This document shows positions 1 through 6,049 of a stretch of 6,049 bases of DNA, piece by piece; position 1 is the first letter of the stretch, and every line of letters begins with the position of its first letter. The notes beneath the pieces were generated by a model. It saw nothing but the letters and a program-made list of their open reading frames with translations. It searched no databases and was not told the DNA's origin. The translations under genes were made by a program, and so were the position numbers. Source of the DNA: Deltaproteobacteria bacterium. GTDB taxonomy: Bacteria; Bdellovibrionota; O2-12-FULL-43-9; JACQJE01. The stretch is from assembly GCA_016205125.1 (NCBI GenBank), contig JACQJE010000146.1:1-6049 (forward strand), given 5' to 3'.

Positions 1-46
1 GCACTAAACGGTAACAGTAGATACCAAAAATCAGTAAAGATGTCAT
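1..46 (-). CDS. yidD: Probable YidD membrane-insertion factor, N-terminal fragment (partial)
   Basis: Only the first 15 codons are in the window; the gene runs off the left edge. The visible peptide is MTSLLIFGIYCYRLV, a hydrophobic start followed by a Tyr-Arg pair, as in the N-terminus of YidD proteins, where a short apolar helix precedes an ISP motif and a cysteine-rich core. The ATG at 46-44 overlaps the rnpA stop codon as ATGA, implying translational coupling. The order rpmH-rnpA-yidD(-yidC) is a widely conserved bacterial cluster and is the main support. YidD is a small inner-membrane-associated protein thought to assist YidC-dependent insertion of membrane proteins. No strong Shine-Dalgarno sequence is seen before the ATG, which fits coupling. 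The diagnostic cysteine region lies outside the window, so the name depends on context plus a short match. Confidence 0.7.
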   Translation of the reverse strand, partial: MTSLLIFGIYCYRLV

Positions 47-396
47 GGTTTTTCTCTGCGCATCTTTTCCAAGAGAATCTGCAGTTCCTCTCTCAAAAGG
101 GGATTGCCTTTTTCCCTAGCTCCCCTCCTGACCAACACCACTACATCATTTTTGGACAGGAAAGCAGCCTTGTCTGATCGAAAAACTTCTCGTATCACCC
201 TCTTGATGCGATTCCGCTCTACCGCCTGACCGACCTTTCTCGAGGCAATGATGCCGAGTCGCAAAGAAGAATGGGGTGATTTGCCAGGAGGAGGCTGGGT
301 GAACAGAACAAAAAACCGCCCTGCGATCCTGGAATCTCCTCCCAGGATCCGGGAAAAATCGCGACTCTCTTTTAGGCTGTGAAACGTCAGAGGCAC
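43..396 (-). CDS. rnpA: Ribonuclease P protein component
   Basis: This is the protein subunit of RNase P, which binds the catalytic RNA and helps recognise the 5' leader of precursor tRNAs in the cytoplasm. The 117-residue length is normal for the family (about 110-130). The family signature is clear: LGIIASRKVGQAVERNR (residues 47-63) runs into IKRVIREVFR, giving the RNR box at residues 61-63 followed by KR and RE. An FFVLF strand at 28-32 matches the aromatic leader-binding region, and the protein is strongly basic. The chosen start is GTG at 396, 14 nt after the rpmH stop. AAGG lies only 2 nt before this GTG, closer than usual. The frame is closed upstream by a TAA at 417-415, and the only codons between are non-standard starts such as ATT, so GTG is the best choice. 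It is co-transcribed with rpmH and overlaps yidD. Confidence 0.97.
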   Translation of the reverse strand: MPLTFHSLKESRDFSRILGGDSRIAGRFFVLFTQPPPGKSPHSSLRLGIIASRKVGQAVERNRIKRVIREVFRSDKAAFLSKNDVVVLVRRGAREKGNPLLREELQILLEKMRREKP

Positions 397-410
397 TACC
401 TTGAAAATGA

Positions 411-560
411 TTATTTACCTGGAACCGTAACCGCAAGGACACGCCGCCCTTTTGCGCGCCGTCTCTTGAGGATCAGCTGTCCGCTTTTGGTCGACATCCT
501 CTTGCGAAAGCCGTGAGTTCTCTTCCGCCGGACTCTGCTCGGTTGATAGGTTCTTTTCAT
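411..560 (-). CDS. rpmH: 50S ribosomal protein L34
   Basis: L34 is a small basic protein of the large ribosomal subunit, buried in 23S rRNA. The product is 49 residues and opens with the near-universal MKRTYQPS, followed by [12 protein letters not shown] (residues 16-27) and the Arg/Lys-rich [10 protein letters not shown] (31-40), so identification is firm. The ATG at 560 is fixed by this conserved start; longer in-frame extensions upstream are not conserved sequence. Usual L34 length is 44-46 residues, so the C-terminal tail after RRVLAV (TVPGK) is a few residues longer than in the common model proteins. A GGGGG run sits about 8 nt before the start, but there is no classical AGGAGG. A strong promoter at 601-629 drives it, and rnpA starts 14 nt after its stop. 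Confidence 0.97.
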   Translation of the reverse strand: MKRTYQPSRVRRKRTHGFRKRMSTKSGQLILKRRRAKGRRVLAVTVPGK

Positions 561-600
561 GGCATAAGCCCCCGCTCGGTTCCAGCCTGCATGGGTGAAA

Positions 601-629
601 CTCATATTCTGTCTGAGGAACATTGTCAA
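601..629 (-). promoter_or_regulatory. Sigma70-type promoter for rpmH-rnpA-yidD
   Basis: On the minus strand a perfect -35 hexamer TTGACA lies at 629-624. It is followed after exactly 17 nt by TATGAG at 606-601, a 4-of-6 match to TATAAT. The predicted transcription start is near 594, giving a 5' leader of about 34 nt before the rpmH ATG at 560. The element lies in the only real intergenic gap of the window, 28 nt after the hybrid kinase stop. A strong separate promoter fits the need for high L34 expression independent of the signalling operon. It is predicted from sequence only. Confidence 0.75.
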
Positions 630-657
630 GAAATCCAGCGGCGACCCTTGCTTAGCG

Positions 658-2424
658 CTAGGCGGCTTGTCTGGTTTTTTGCGCATCCAGGATTTCTCTG
701 ATCTTTCGCGCCAGATCGTGCAGAGAAAAGGGTTTCTGTATAAAATAGAGATCCGGCTCCAAAATACCCTGTTTTACAATGGAATTGTCTGTGTATCCGG
801 AAGCGTAAAGCACCCTGATTCCAGGAATGACAAGTTGCGCTTGCGCGGCGAGTTCTTTTCCATCCATTTCCGGCATTACAACATCGGTCATGAGAAGATG
901 GATTCCCTTATCCCGGCTGTTTTTTGCGAGGATGAGAGCCTCTTTGCCGCTCCCTGCTTCCAAAACATGATATCCAAAATCCTTTAGACCCCGAGTGATC
1001 ACTCCCCGCACGGCGACATCATCTTCCACGAGGAGAATAGTCTCACTGCCTCGGGGAACAACTGCTTCCACTTTGTGTTTCATAAATGGTTCTGCTTTTT
1101 CGTGTACGAATGGCAAATAAATCTTAAAGGTTGTTCCTTTTCCCACTTCGCTGTAATACCCGATATGTCCACCCGCTTGTTTGACAATGCCATAAGAAGT
1201 CGCCAATCCAAGGCCTGTTCCCCGCCCCTTTTCTTTAGTGGTGAAGAACGGTTCAAAAAGATGCGATTGCACCTCCCTGCTCATGCCCCCTCCCGTATCA
1301 CTCACGGCAATCATGACGTACTCTCCCGGCACAACTTCAAAATGGTCCCTCGCATACACTTCATCTAAAGTGACTCTTTTCGCTTCTATCTCGAGTTTGC
1401 CCCCTTGAGGCATGGCGTCACGCGCATTGATTGCCAAATTCAGGACGACCTGCTCCACCTGGACAGGATCTACTTTTACGACCATATTTTCATTGGATTG
1501 CAGGGTGTGCAATTCAATGTCTTCTCCCAGGAGACGCCTCAGCATTTCATCCATACTCAGAACCAGTTCGTTAAGGTCGATCGGCCGAGGCTGAACGATC
1601 TGGCGGCGGGAAAATGCAAGGAGCTGCTTTGTCAGCACTACAGCCCGTTTAGCCGCCCGAATGATTTCAGCCAGGTCATTGCGGATCTCCTCGTTCAGTG
1701 TCTCATCTTTTAACCGCAGTTCCGCGCATCCAATGATGACCGTCAGGATGTTATTGAAATCATGAGCAATCCCGCCAGCAAGACGACCAATGGCTTCCAT
1801 TTTCTGAGATTGAAAGAGCTGATCTTCAATCTTTTTTTTCTCAAGAATTTCATCCTGCAGGGCGGCTGTCCGCTGTCTCACTTCCTTTTCGAGATCTTGA
1901 TTTAAGCGGACCGCTTCTTCGTACGTGGAGATGAGAAGATCCAGGATCTGCTGTTTTTCTGAAGTGATAGTAAATTTTTCTCCACGAAGATAGATGTCAG
2001 CGCCGATCTCAAATGTTTCGTTCTTTCTCACTTCGTAATTTTTCAAAATATATTCGATGCGCAGAAGAAGATAATCTTCGACATAAGGTTTTCGGACGAA
2101 GCTGTCGGCACCACACTGGAGCCCTTTGATAATATCTTTAGGGGTCGAAAGGGAGGTCACCAGGAGAACAGGAATTTCTTTGAGGCGGCTGTCCCGCTTC
2201 ATTTCACTGCAGAGCGCATAGCCATCCATTTCTGGCATCAGTATGTCACTCAGCAGAAGATCGGGGAGGATCTGCTGAGCAAAAAGAAGGGCCTCTTTTC
2301 CGTTTCTTGCAATCTTGACCTCATAACAATGCTCTTCCAGGATGGTTCTCAACTGCTCGGCCTGTGTGGTACTATCTTCTGCAACCAGAATCAGTTTTTT
2401 CTCTCTCTCTTTATTCCCCCCCAT
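658..2424 (-). CDS. Soluble hybrid histidine kinase, REC-HisKA-HATPase-REC
   Basis: A 588-residue cytoplasmic hybrid sensor kinase with no signal peptide or membrane segment. An N-terminal receiver spans about residues 10-127, with acidic E16/D17, phospho-acceptor D60 in [11 protein letters not shown]90 and K112. A linker of about 45 residues (128-172) leads into a charged coiled coil (170-210). The HisKA core has the phospho-His H221 in [11 protein letters not shown]. The ATPase domain shows the N box (NARDAMP, N333), G1 (SDTGGGM, D376), an F box (FEPFFTTK) and G2 (GTGLGLA, 402-408). The C-terminal receiver (about 461-580) has E467/D468/D469, D514 in [12 protein letters not shown]542 and K564. 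All catalytic residues are present, so both kinase and receivers should be active. There is no PAS, GAF or HAMP domain, so input probably comes through REC1, plausibly from CheA. It overlaps cheB by 14 nt. The ATG at 2424 has AGGAG 7 nt upstream. Its downstream partner is not in the window. Confidence 0.95.
   Translation of the reverse strand: MGGNKEREKKLILVAEDSTTQAEQLRTILEEHCYEVKIARNGKEALLFAQQILPDLLLSDILMPEMDGYALCSEMKRDSRLKEIPVLLVTSLSTPKDIIKGLQCGADSFVRKPYVEDYLLLRIEYILKNYEVRKNETFEIGADIYLRGEKFTITSEKQQILDLLISTYEEAVRLNQDLEKEVRQRTAALQDEILEKKKIEDQLFQSQKMEAIGRLAGGIAHDFNNILTVIIGCAELRLKDETLNEEIRNDLAEIIRAAKRAVVLTKQLLAFSRRQIVQPRPIDLNELVLSMDEMLRRLLGEDIELHTLQSNENMVVKVDPVQVEQVVLNLAINARDAMPQGGKLEIEAKRVTLDEVYARDHFEVVPGEYVMIAVSDTGGGMSREVQSHLFEPFFTTKEKGRGTGLGLATSYGIVKQAGGHIGYYSEVGKGTTFKIYLPFVHEKAEPFMKHKVEAVVPRGSETILLVEDDVAVRGVITRGLKDFGYHVLEAGSGKEALILAKNSRDKGIHLLMTDVVMPEMDGKELAAQAQLVIPGIRVLYASGYTDNSIVKQGILEPDLYFIQKPFSLHDLARKIREILDAQKTRQAA
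2399..2422. repeat. Simple-sequence cluster (G7 tract plus (GA)n) in the cheB/kinase overlap
   Basis: On the minus strand the kinase start codon runs into seven consecutive G (2422-2416), then AATAA, then a (GA)5 dinucleotide run (2410-2401) followed by A6. The G7 tract is read as codons in both cheB (Tyr-Gly-Gly-Glu-stop) and the kinase (Met-Gly-Gly-Asn). Such tracts are prone to slippage; whether this one varies is not known from a single sequence. Confidence 0.6.
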
Positions 2425-3481
2425 ACTTCTTCTCCTCTCTGCTGTGGTTGATGATCCTGATTAACGCTTCAGCAATCTCATCTGGCGGAAGAATATACTG
2501 AGCTGCACCCAATTGAATCGCTGTTCCTGGCATTCCAAAAATGGCTGAACTCTCTTTATTTTGCGCGATGGTGACAGAGCCTGAATCCCGCATCAGCTTC
2601 AATTCGTCCGCGCCATCGGCGCCCATTCCGGTGAGAAGGACCCCAATGGCATGTTTTCCCATGACATCAGCGACGGAGCGGAAAAGATGCGCAATAGAAG
2701 GACACATTTCGTTTGTCCTCTCATTCTGATCTAAAGAGATCGTGCCGCGCGGGGTCACCCCCATATGAAAACCGTTGGGTGCCACATAAGCGCAGGCAGG
2801 CAGCAACCTCTCTCCGTCTGCGGCAATCTTCGTCGGGAATCCCGAAGTGTGATTCAGCCAGGAGACAAATCCTTCCATAAAGCCATCGGCTATGTGCTGG
2901 ACAATCAGGAGCGATGCGGATAAATCGCGCGGCAATTGAGACAAGATCGTCTGCAAAACGAGGGGTCCCCCCGTCGATGCGCCGAACGCGACCACCTCGA
3001 TTTCTGCGGGGGATCTAGCCACCTTTTGCGCCGCTTGTTCACGAGCGGCCGAGACCGGTTTTTGGGGGAAGCGACGGATCACCTTTACTTCCGACATCAA
3101 CTTCACCGTTTGAATGAACTCAGCAGTACTCTTGGCGTGGTCCGGATGATCGATCCCTTCTGGTCTCGCAGCGATGGCCAGAGCGCCCGCTTCCATGGCA
3201 TGAAAGGTCATCTCCACATCCTCTCTTACGGTACTGCCGCTGACAATCACAATTGGCACCGGAGAGATTTCCATGATCTTGCGGGTCGCATCGATTCCAT
3301 TCATTTTCGGCATATGGATGTCCATCGTCACCACGTCCGGCCTTTTCCGCTTGATGAGGAAGAGAGCCTCTTCTCCATTCGCGGCTTCCCCCACCACAGA
3401 AATGTCAGGATCAGAAGTGAGAAGCTGGCAGATAAACTCCCGGATGACAGCGGAATCTTCTACCACCAGAACCTTGATCAC
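2411..3481 (-). CDS. cheB: CheB-type chemoreceptor glutamate methylesterase/deamidase
   Basis: CheB removes methyl groups from receptor glutamates (and can deamidate glutamines), resetting receptor sensitivity. From the GTG at 3481 the protein is 356 residues, close to the usual 345-370. The receiver (1-120) has E8/D9, phospho-acceptor D54 in TMDIHMPKMNG and S81, but the usual Lys is replaced by Arg106 (AARPEG). A linker of about 40 residues leads to the esterase domain (about 160-345), whose catalytic triad is intact: S169 in GASTGGP, H196 in VQHI and D289 in GMGADGA. A TTG start 17 codons upstream would also be open, but the extension lies inside cheA and precedes the canonical start IKVLVVEDS. 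GAGGG at 3490-3486, overlapping the cheA stop, supports the GTG start. The gene starts 7 nt after the cheA stop and overlaps the kinase start. WspF-like by context; the symbol is a family name. Confidence 0.95.
   Translation of the reverse strand: MIKVLVVEDSAVIREFICQLLTSDPDISVVGEAANGEEALFLIKRKRPDVVTMDIHMPKMNGIDATRKIMEISPVPIVIVSGSTVREDVEMTFHAMEAGALAIAARPEGIDHPDHAKSTAEFIQTVKLMSEVKVIRRFPQKPVSAAREQAAQKVARSPAEIEVVAFGASTGGPLVLQTILSQLPRDLSASLLIVQHIADGFMEGFVSWLNHTSGFPTKIAADGERLLPACAYVAPNGFHMGVTPRGTISLDQNERTNEMCPSIAHLFRSVADVMGKHAIGVLLTGMGADGADELKLMRDSGSVTIAQNKESSAIFGMPGTAIQLGAAQYILPPDEIAEALIRIINHSREEKKYGGE
2432..2436 (-). promoter_or_regulatory. Ribosome binding site of the hybrid kinase
   Basis: AGGAG lies 7 nt before the ATG at 2424, inside the last codons of cheB. 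This is the best Shine-Dalgarno match of the window and it fixes the kinase start, giving a 14-nt overlap with cheB. Confidence 0.8.
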
Positions 3482-3485
3482 TTTT

Positions 3486-3490
3486 CCCTC
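3486..3490 (-). promoter_or_regulatory. Ribosome binding site of cheB (decides the GTG start)
   Basis: GAGGG lies 4 nt before the GTG at 3481 on the minus strand and shares bases with the cheA TGA stop (3491-3489). It selects this GTG over the in-frame TTG at 3532 and implies coupled translation of cheA and cheB. Confidence 0.7.
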
Positions 3491-5633
3491 ACGCGAGTTG
3501 ATGAATGATTTCCAACAGGTTGCTCTGATCAAAACTGCTCTTCACAATATAGGCGTTCGCGCCGACTTCCATTCCCCGCTGCCGATCATCCCGGGATTCC
3601 AACGCCGTCACTAAGACAATCGGCAGGTCAGCCAATGTTTTGTGATTGCGCACTTTCGATGTCAGTTCGAAACCATCCAGGCGGGGCATATCGATATCCG
3701 AGACAATGAGATCGAAATGTTCGGCGGCCAATTGAGTATAGGCATCCTGACCGTCGACGGCGGTTTTCACTTCATACCCTGCAGACTCGATAATATTCTT
3801 GAGCAGGGTCCGCGTCGTGATCGAATCTTCCACCACCAGAATGCTCTTCTTTTCTGCAGTCATCACGGGTTCTTCAGATTCTCTGCTGATCTCCTCACTT
3901 TTCGCAATCGCCGTCTGGATGAGCTCTGCCGCATTCAGAACGGGGACAACCTGCCCCGCACCGATGACGGTGGCCCCTGTGACGGACCGGATATGAGAAA
4001 AGGGGTGACTCCATGTTTTGACGAGCACTTCTTTCTCTTCTTCTATCGCATCAACTGAGAAGGCCAATCGGTTCTCCGCGGCGGCTAACACGATGACGGA
4101 TCGGTAGTCCCCCTCCCCCTTCTCATCTCCCGGCTCGACGGCGAGATCCAGGACATTGCCCAAATTTGCCAAAGAAACGGCGTTTCCATCCAATTCTACC
4201 GTTTCCCGATCTTCGACGGTCTGAATGTTTTCTTTATGCACCCGCAGGACCCTTTCCACTCTGGCTGTCGGAATGACAAAGAGATGACCCTGACTTTTAA
4301 TGAACGTCCCCCTGAAGGTCGACATCGTCATCGGCAGAAGAAGGCGAAAGAGAGATCCCTTGTCGGCTTCTGTTTCGAGAGAGATTTTGCCATTGAGCCT
4401 CTCCACTTTTTCCCGGACAATGGCCAGACCGAGGCCGCGGCCAGAGATGTCTGTGATGAAGGAACTCGTAGAGAAACCTGAACGACAGATTGTTTCCAAA
4501 ACCTCTTCCCAACTCAGTTTCGAGGGATCTTTCGGTTTGATCAGACCGAGCTCGATCCCCTTTTGGCGAATCTTTTCAACATCCATCCCTCCCCCATCGT
4601 CACGAACCGTCAGTTCAATTTTTCCCCCCTCTTTGGGAACGATGAAGAGTTCGATTTTTCCGCAAGCCGGTTTCCCCTTTCGCACCCTCTCTTCAGGCTT
4701 CTCAATGCCGTGATCGAGGGCATTCCGGACAAGATGAAGGATAGGATCTTTCATTTCCTCCAGGATGCGCCGGTCCACTTCGATCTCTTCACCCTGGATG
4801 ATGAGATTGGCCTCTTTTCCTTGCTCTCTGGCAAGGTCCCGCACAAATTTTGGAAAAGTTTCCAATAGCGTATGAAAGGGGAGGAGCATCATCATTTTTA
4901 CGTCGTCGAGGAGCTGATCCACCATATTGCTCAGATGATGGAAGTCACTTTCTGAACGTCTCGACAACTTGGAAAAATGGCTCTTCAGGCCGGAGCGGAA
5001 ATCCCCCTTCTCCTTCACTCCGCTCACCGCGAATTCCTCCAACTCCTTGAGATCTCTCAGTCGTTCGCGTGACGCTATTTTTTCTGACAGGAGCTCTTCC
5101 GCGTGCCGCAAGACGGCAGAGATCCTTTCGGCGGATATTCTCACCGTGTGACTTGAGGGGGCCGTTTCTACAGGGGCTTGGGGCGGGAGAGGAGAGAGTG
5201 AAGGGGCGCCTCTTTCCGGTTGCGAAGGGAGGAGAAAAAATTCGAGACTTCGCACAAGTTCCCTGCTCTTTTCACCAGACTCCTTCCCAATCCGATCGAG
5301 TGCCCGCAAAGAGTCCAGAATGGCATCGTTGGCTCGGTGCAGTGCATCCAGAACCTCTGGCGCCATCGTCAATTGTCCCGCTTTGGCAGCAGCAAACAGG
5401 CTTTCCATCGCCTGGCAGATATCCCCGATCTGCCGAAGATTCACGACTCTTGAAGCCCCCTTTAAGCTGTGCGCTTCCCGAAACAGGGTTTCAATCACCT
5501 TGGCCTGCTGATCAGGATCTGCCCCTTTCTCAATCGCAATCAGGCCTGCAGTCAGAGCGGAAATATGCTCCTCTGCCTCGACCTTAAAAGTTTCCAACAA
5601 TCGCCGCGAGAGATCGCTCTTGCTTTCAGTCAT
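3489..5633 (-). CDS. cheA: Hybrid CheA histidine kinase with C-terminal receiver (Wsp/Frz-type)
   Basis: CheA is the cytoplasmic kinase docked to receptor arrays; it autophosphorylates on its HPt domain and passes phosphate to receivers. In this 714-residue protein, P1/HPt spans about 1-125 with phospho-His H55 in EAHSLKGA. A Pro-rich linker (135-162) stands where a P2 domain would be; no P2 is seen. A long P3-like dimerisation region spans about 165-265. The ATPase domain has the N box HLVRNALDHG (N304), G1 RDDGGGMD (D345/D346), the SGFSTS segment and G2 GRGLGLA (398-404). A CheW-like P5 domain spans about 432-575. The C-terminal receiver (597-712) has E602/D603, D646 in VSDIDMPRLDG, T676 and K698. 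The Lys is followed by Ser-Ser-Phe rather than Pro, as in other CheA-fused receivers. The ATG at 5633 follows the MCP stop by 2 nt, and cheB starts 7 nt after its stop. The fused receiver suggests the WspE/FrzE class rather than flagellar CheA. Confidence 0.96.
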   Translation of the reverse strand: MTESKSDLSRRLLETFKVEAEEHISALTAGLIAIEKGADPDQQAKVIETLFREAHSLKGASRVVNLRQIGDICQAMESLFAAAKAGQLTMAPEVLDALHRANDAILDSLRALDRIGKESGEKSRELVRSLEFFLLPSQPERGAPSLSPLPPQAPVETAPSSHTVRISAERISAVLRHAEELLSEKIASRERLRDLKELEEFAVSGVKEKGDFRSGLKSHFSKLSRRSESDFHHLSNMVDQLLDDVKMMMLLPFHTLLETFPKFVRDLAREQGKEANLIIQGEEIEVDRRILEEMKDPILHLVRNALDHGIEKPEERVRKGKPACGKIELFIVPKEGGKIELTVRDDGGGMDVEKIRQKGIELGLIKPKDPSKLSWEEVLETICRSGFSTSSFITDISGRGLGLAIVREKVERLNGKISLETEADKGSLFRLLLPMTMSTFRGTFIKSQGHLFVIPTARVERVLRVHKENIQTVEDRETVELDGNAVSLANLGNVLDLAVEPGDEKGEGDYRSVIVLAAAENRLAFSVDAIEEEKEVLVKTWSHPFSHIRSVTGATVIGAGQVVPVLNAAELIQTAIAKSEEISRESEEPVMTAEKKSILVVEDSITTRTLLKNIIESAGYEVKTAVDGQDAYTQLAAEHFDLIVSDIDMPRLDGFELTSKVRNHKTLADLPIVLVTALESRDDRQRGMEVGANAYIVKSSFDQSNLLEIIHQLA

Positions 5634-5635
5634 TT

Positions 5636-6049
5636 TTAAACCCGGTACCGCTCCACCATCTGCTGGAGCCTCACACCCAATTCATGAAGTGTCTTGGCAA
5701 CCGTCTCTGTCTGTTTACTGCTTGCCACATTTTGAGAGCTCGCTTCTTTAATCTGTTCCATGGCTCGAACGACCTGATCCATTCCAACGAGCTGCTGCTG
5801 ACTGGTTGCCGCAATCTGCGTCGCCGCCTGCGAAGCCTCTACAATGCTGTCGGACAACTGCCTGATCGCCTCTCCAGCCCCCTCCGATTGCTTCATCCCC
5901 GCTTCCACCGCCTTGCTCCCCTGTTCCGTGGCCATGACAGAGGTGCCGATCGCTTTCTGAATATCGCCGAGGATCTTTCTCACTTCAGCAGTCGCTTTCT
6001 TGGACTGGTCAGACAAATTCTTGATCTCCTGAGCCACCACTGAAAATCC
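5636..6049 (-). CDS. Methyl-accepting chemotaxis protein, C-terminal fragment (partial)
   Basis: The gene enters from the right edge; 137 C-terminal residues are visible. They begin with GFSVVAQEIKNLSDQS, the conserved segment just after the MCP cytoplasmic hairpin tip, and continue as one long heptad-patterned helix with no break to the end (LQQMVERYRV). The segment around 5720-5800 contains QQQLVGMDQVV and Glu/Gln-rich heptads where methylation sites usually sit, which fits with a CheB in the operon. Ligand-binding, membrane and HAMP parts, as well as the hairpin tip itself, are outside the window, so the input cannot be stated. There is no C-terminal NWETF-like CheR/CheB tether. The arm length after the tip is compatible with a 40H-type receptor such as WspA, but this is only a rough estimate. 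It is transcribed first in this stretch, and its TAA is 2 nt from the cheA ATG. Confidence 0.95.
   Translation of the reverse strand, partial: GFSVVAQEIKNLSDQSKKATAEVRKILGDIQKAIGTSVMATEQGSKAVEAGMKQSEGAGEAIRQLSDSIVEASQAATQIAATSQQQLVGMDQVVRAMEQIKEASSQNVASSKQTETVAKTLHELGVRLQQMVERYRV

Noticed and set aside
146..442. Minus-strand 98-codon frame overlapping the rpmH/rnpA junction
   Set aside because: RnpA overlapping rpmH is known in Thermus, so I checked it. Here the genuine RnpA motifs are in another frame (43-396), and this frame has no RNR signature.
561..657. Search for DnaA boxes or an origin next to rpmH
   Set aside because: No TTATCCACA-like box was found on either strand in the gap or elsewhere by eye. 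The gap is short and explained by a promoter.
640..660. Possible terminator hairpin after the kinase stop
   Set aside because: Only a short palindrome TAGCGCTA and a weak 4-bp stem are present, with no following U run.
900..3400. Recurring similar stretches near 925, 2290 and 3360 (minus strand coding Gly-Lys/Glu-Glu-Ala-Leu)
   Set aside because: These are the same conserved helix of three homologous receiver domains, not a DNA repeat element.
2936..3508. Plus-strand open frame of 190 codons
   Set aside because: It is fully antisense to cheB, has no family-like motifs and no supporting start site. The minus-strand gene carries all conserved catalytic motifs, so this is a shadow frame.
3482..3532. 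17-codon N-terminal extension of cheB from a TTG start
   Set aside because: It overlaps the cheA 3' end, lacks a good ribosome site and precedes the canonical receiver start. The GTG at 3481 with GAGGG fits better.
5069..5587. Plus-strand open frame of 172 codons
   Set aside because: It is antisense to the HPt and linker region of cheA. Composition is explained by the opposite coding strand and no domain is recognisable.
5684..6043. Plus-strand open frame of 119 codons
   Set aside because: It is antisense to the MCP coiled-coil helix; the heptad repeat on the real strand leaves the opposite frame open.

Overview
The window carries the distal half of a chemosensory (Che-like) operon followed by the ribosomal-protein and RNase P cluster rpmH-rnpA-yidD. 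All genes are on the minus strand, so transcription runs from position 6049 towards position 1. Coding density is very high. The only real intergenic gap (561-657) holds a good sigma70-type promoter for rpmH, and there is no gene-free stretch over 300 bases.

The organism is a bacterium of moderate GC content. Soluble hybrid kinases with many receiver domains and a CheA fused to a receiver are commonest in Gram-negative environmental lineages such as Deltaproteobacteria-, Nitrospirota- or Acidobacteria-like groups. This placement is inferred from gene style only; no marker in the window fixes the phylum.

Layout in transcription order: (1) 6049-5636, the 3' end of a methyl-accepting chemotaxis protein (MCP), cut by the window edge. 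(2) 5633-3489, a hybrid CheA (HPt, dimerisation, ATPase, CheW-like, C-terminal receiver), starting 2 nt after the MCP stop. (3) 3481-2411, CheB methylesterase, with its GTG start just after the cheA stop. (4) 2424-658, a soluble hybrid histidine kinase (REC-HisKA-HATPase-REC), overlapping cheB by 14 nt. (5) 560-411, rpmH (ribosomal protein L34). (6) 396-43, rnpA (RNase P protein). (7) 46-1, the first codons of a probable yidD, overlapping rnpA as ATGA.

The receptor, CheA-REC and CheB set recalls alternative-cellular-function systems of the Wsp/Frz type rather than flagellar chemotaxis. No CheY, CheW, CheR or CheZ is seen here, though some may lie upstream. In the position where Wsp operons carry a REC-GGDEF diguanylate cyclase, this operon has a second histidine kinase flanked by two receivers. 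The plausible flow is receptor, then CheA, then its own receiver, the CheB receiver and/or the kinase's N-terminal receiver, with final output outside the window. The most notable points are this kinase-to-kinase layout, an Arg in place of the conserved receiver Lys in CheB, a G7 tract in the cheB/kinase overlap where loss of one G would fuse the two frames, and the position of the operon next to rpmH with no clear terminator between them.
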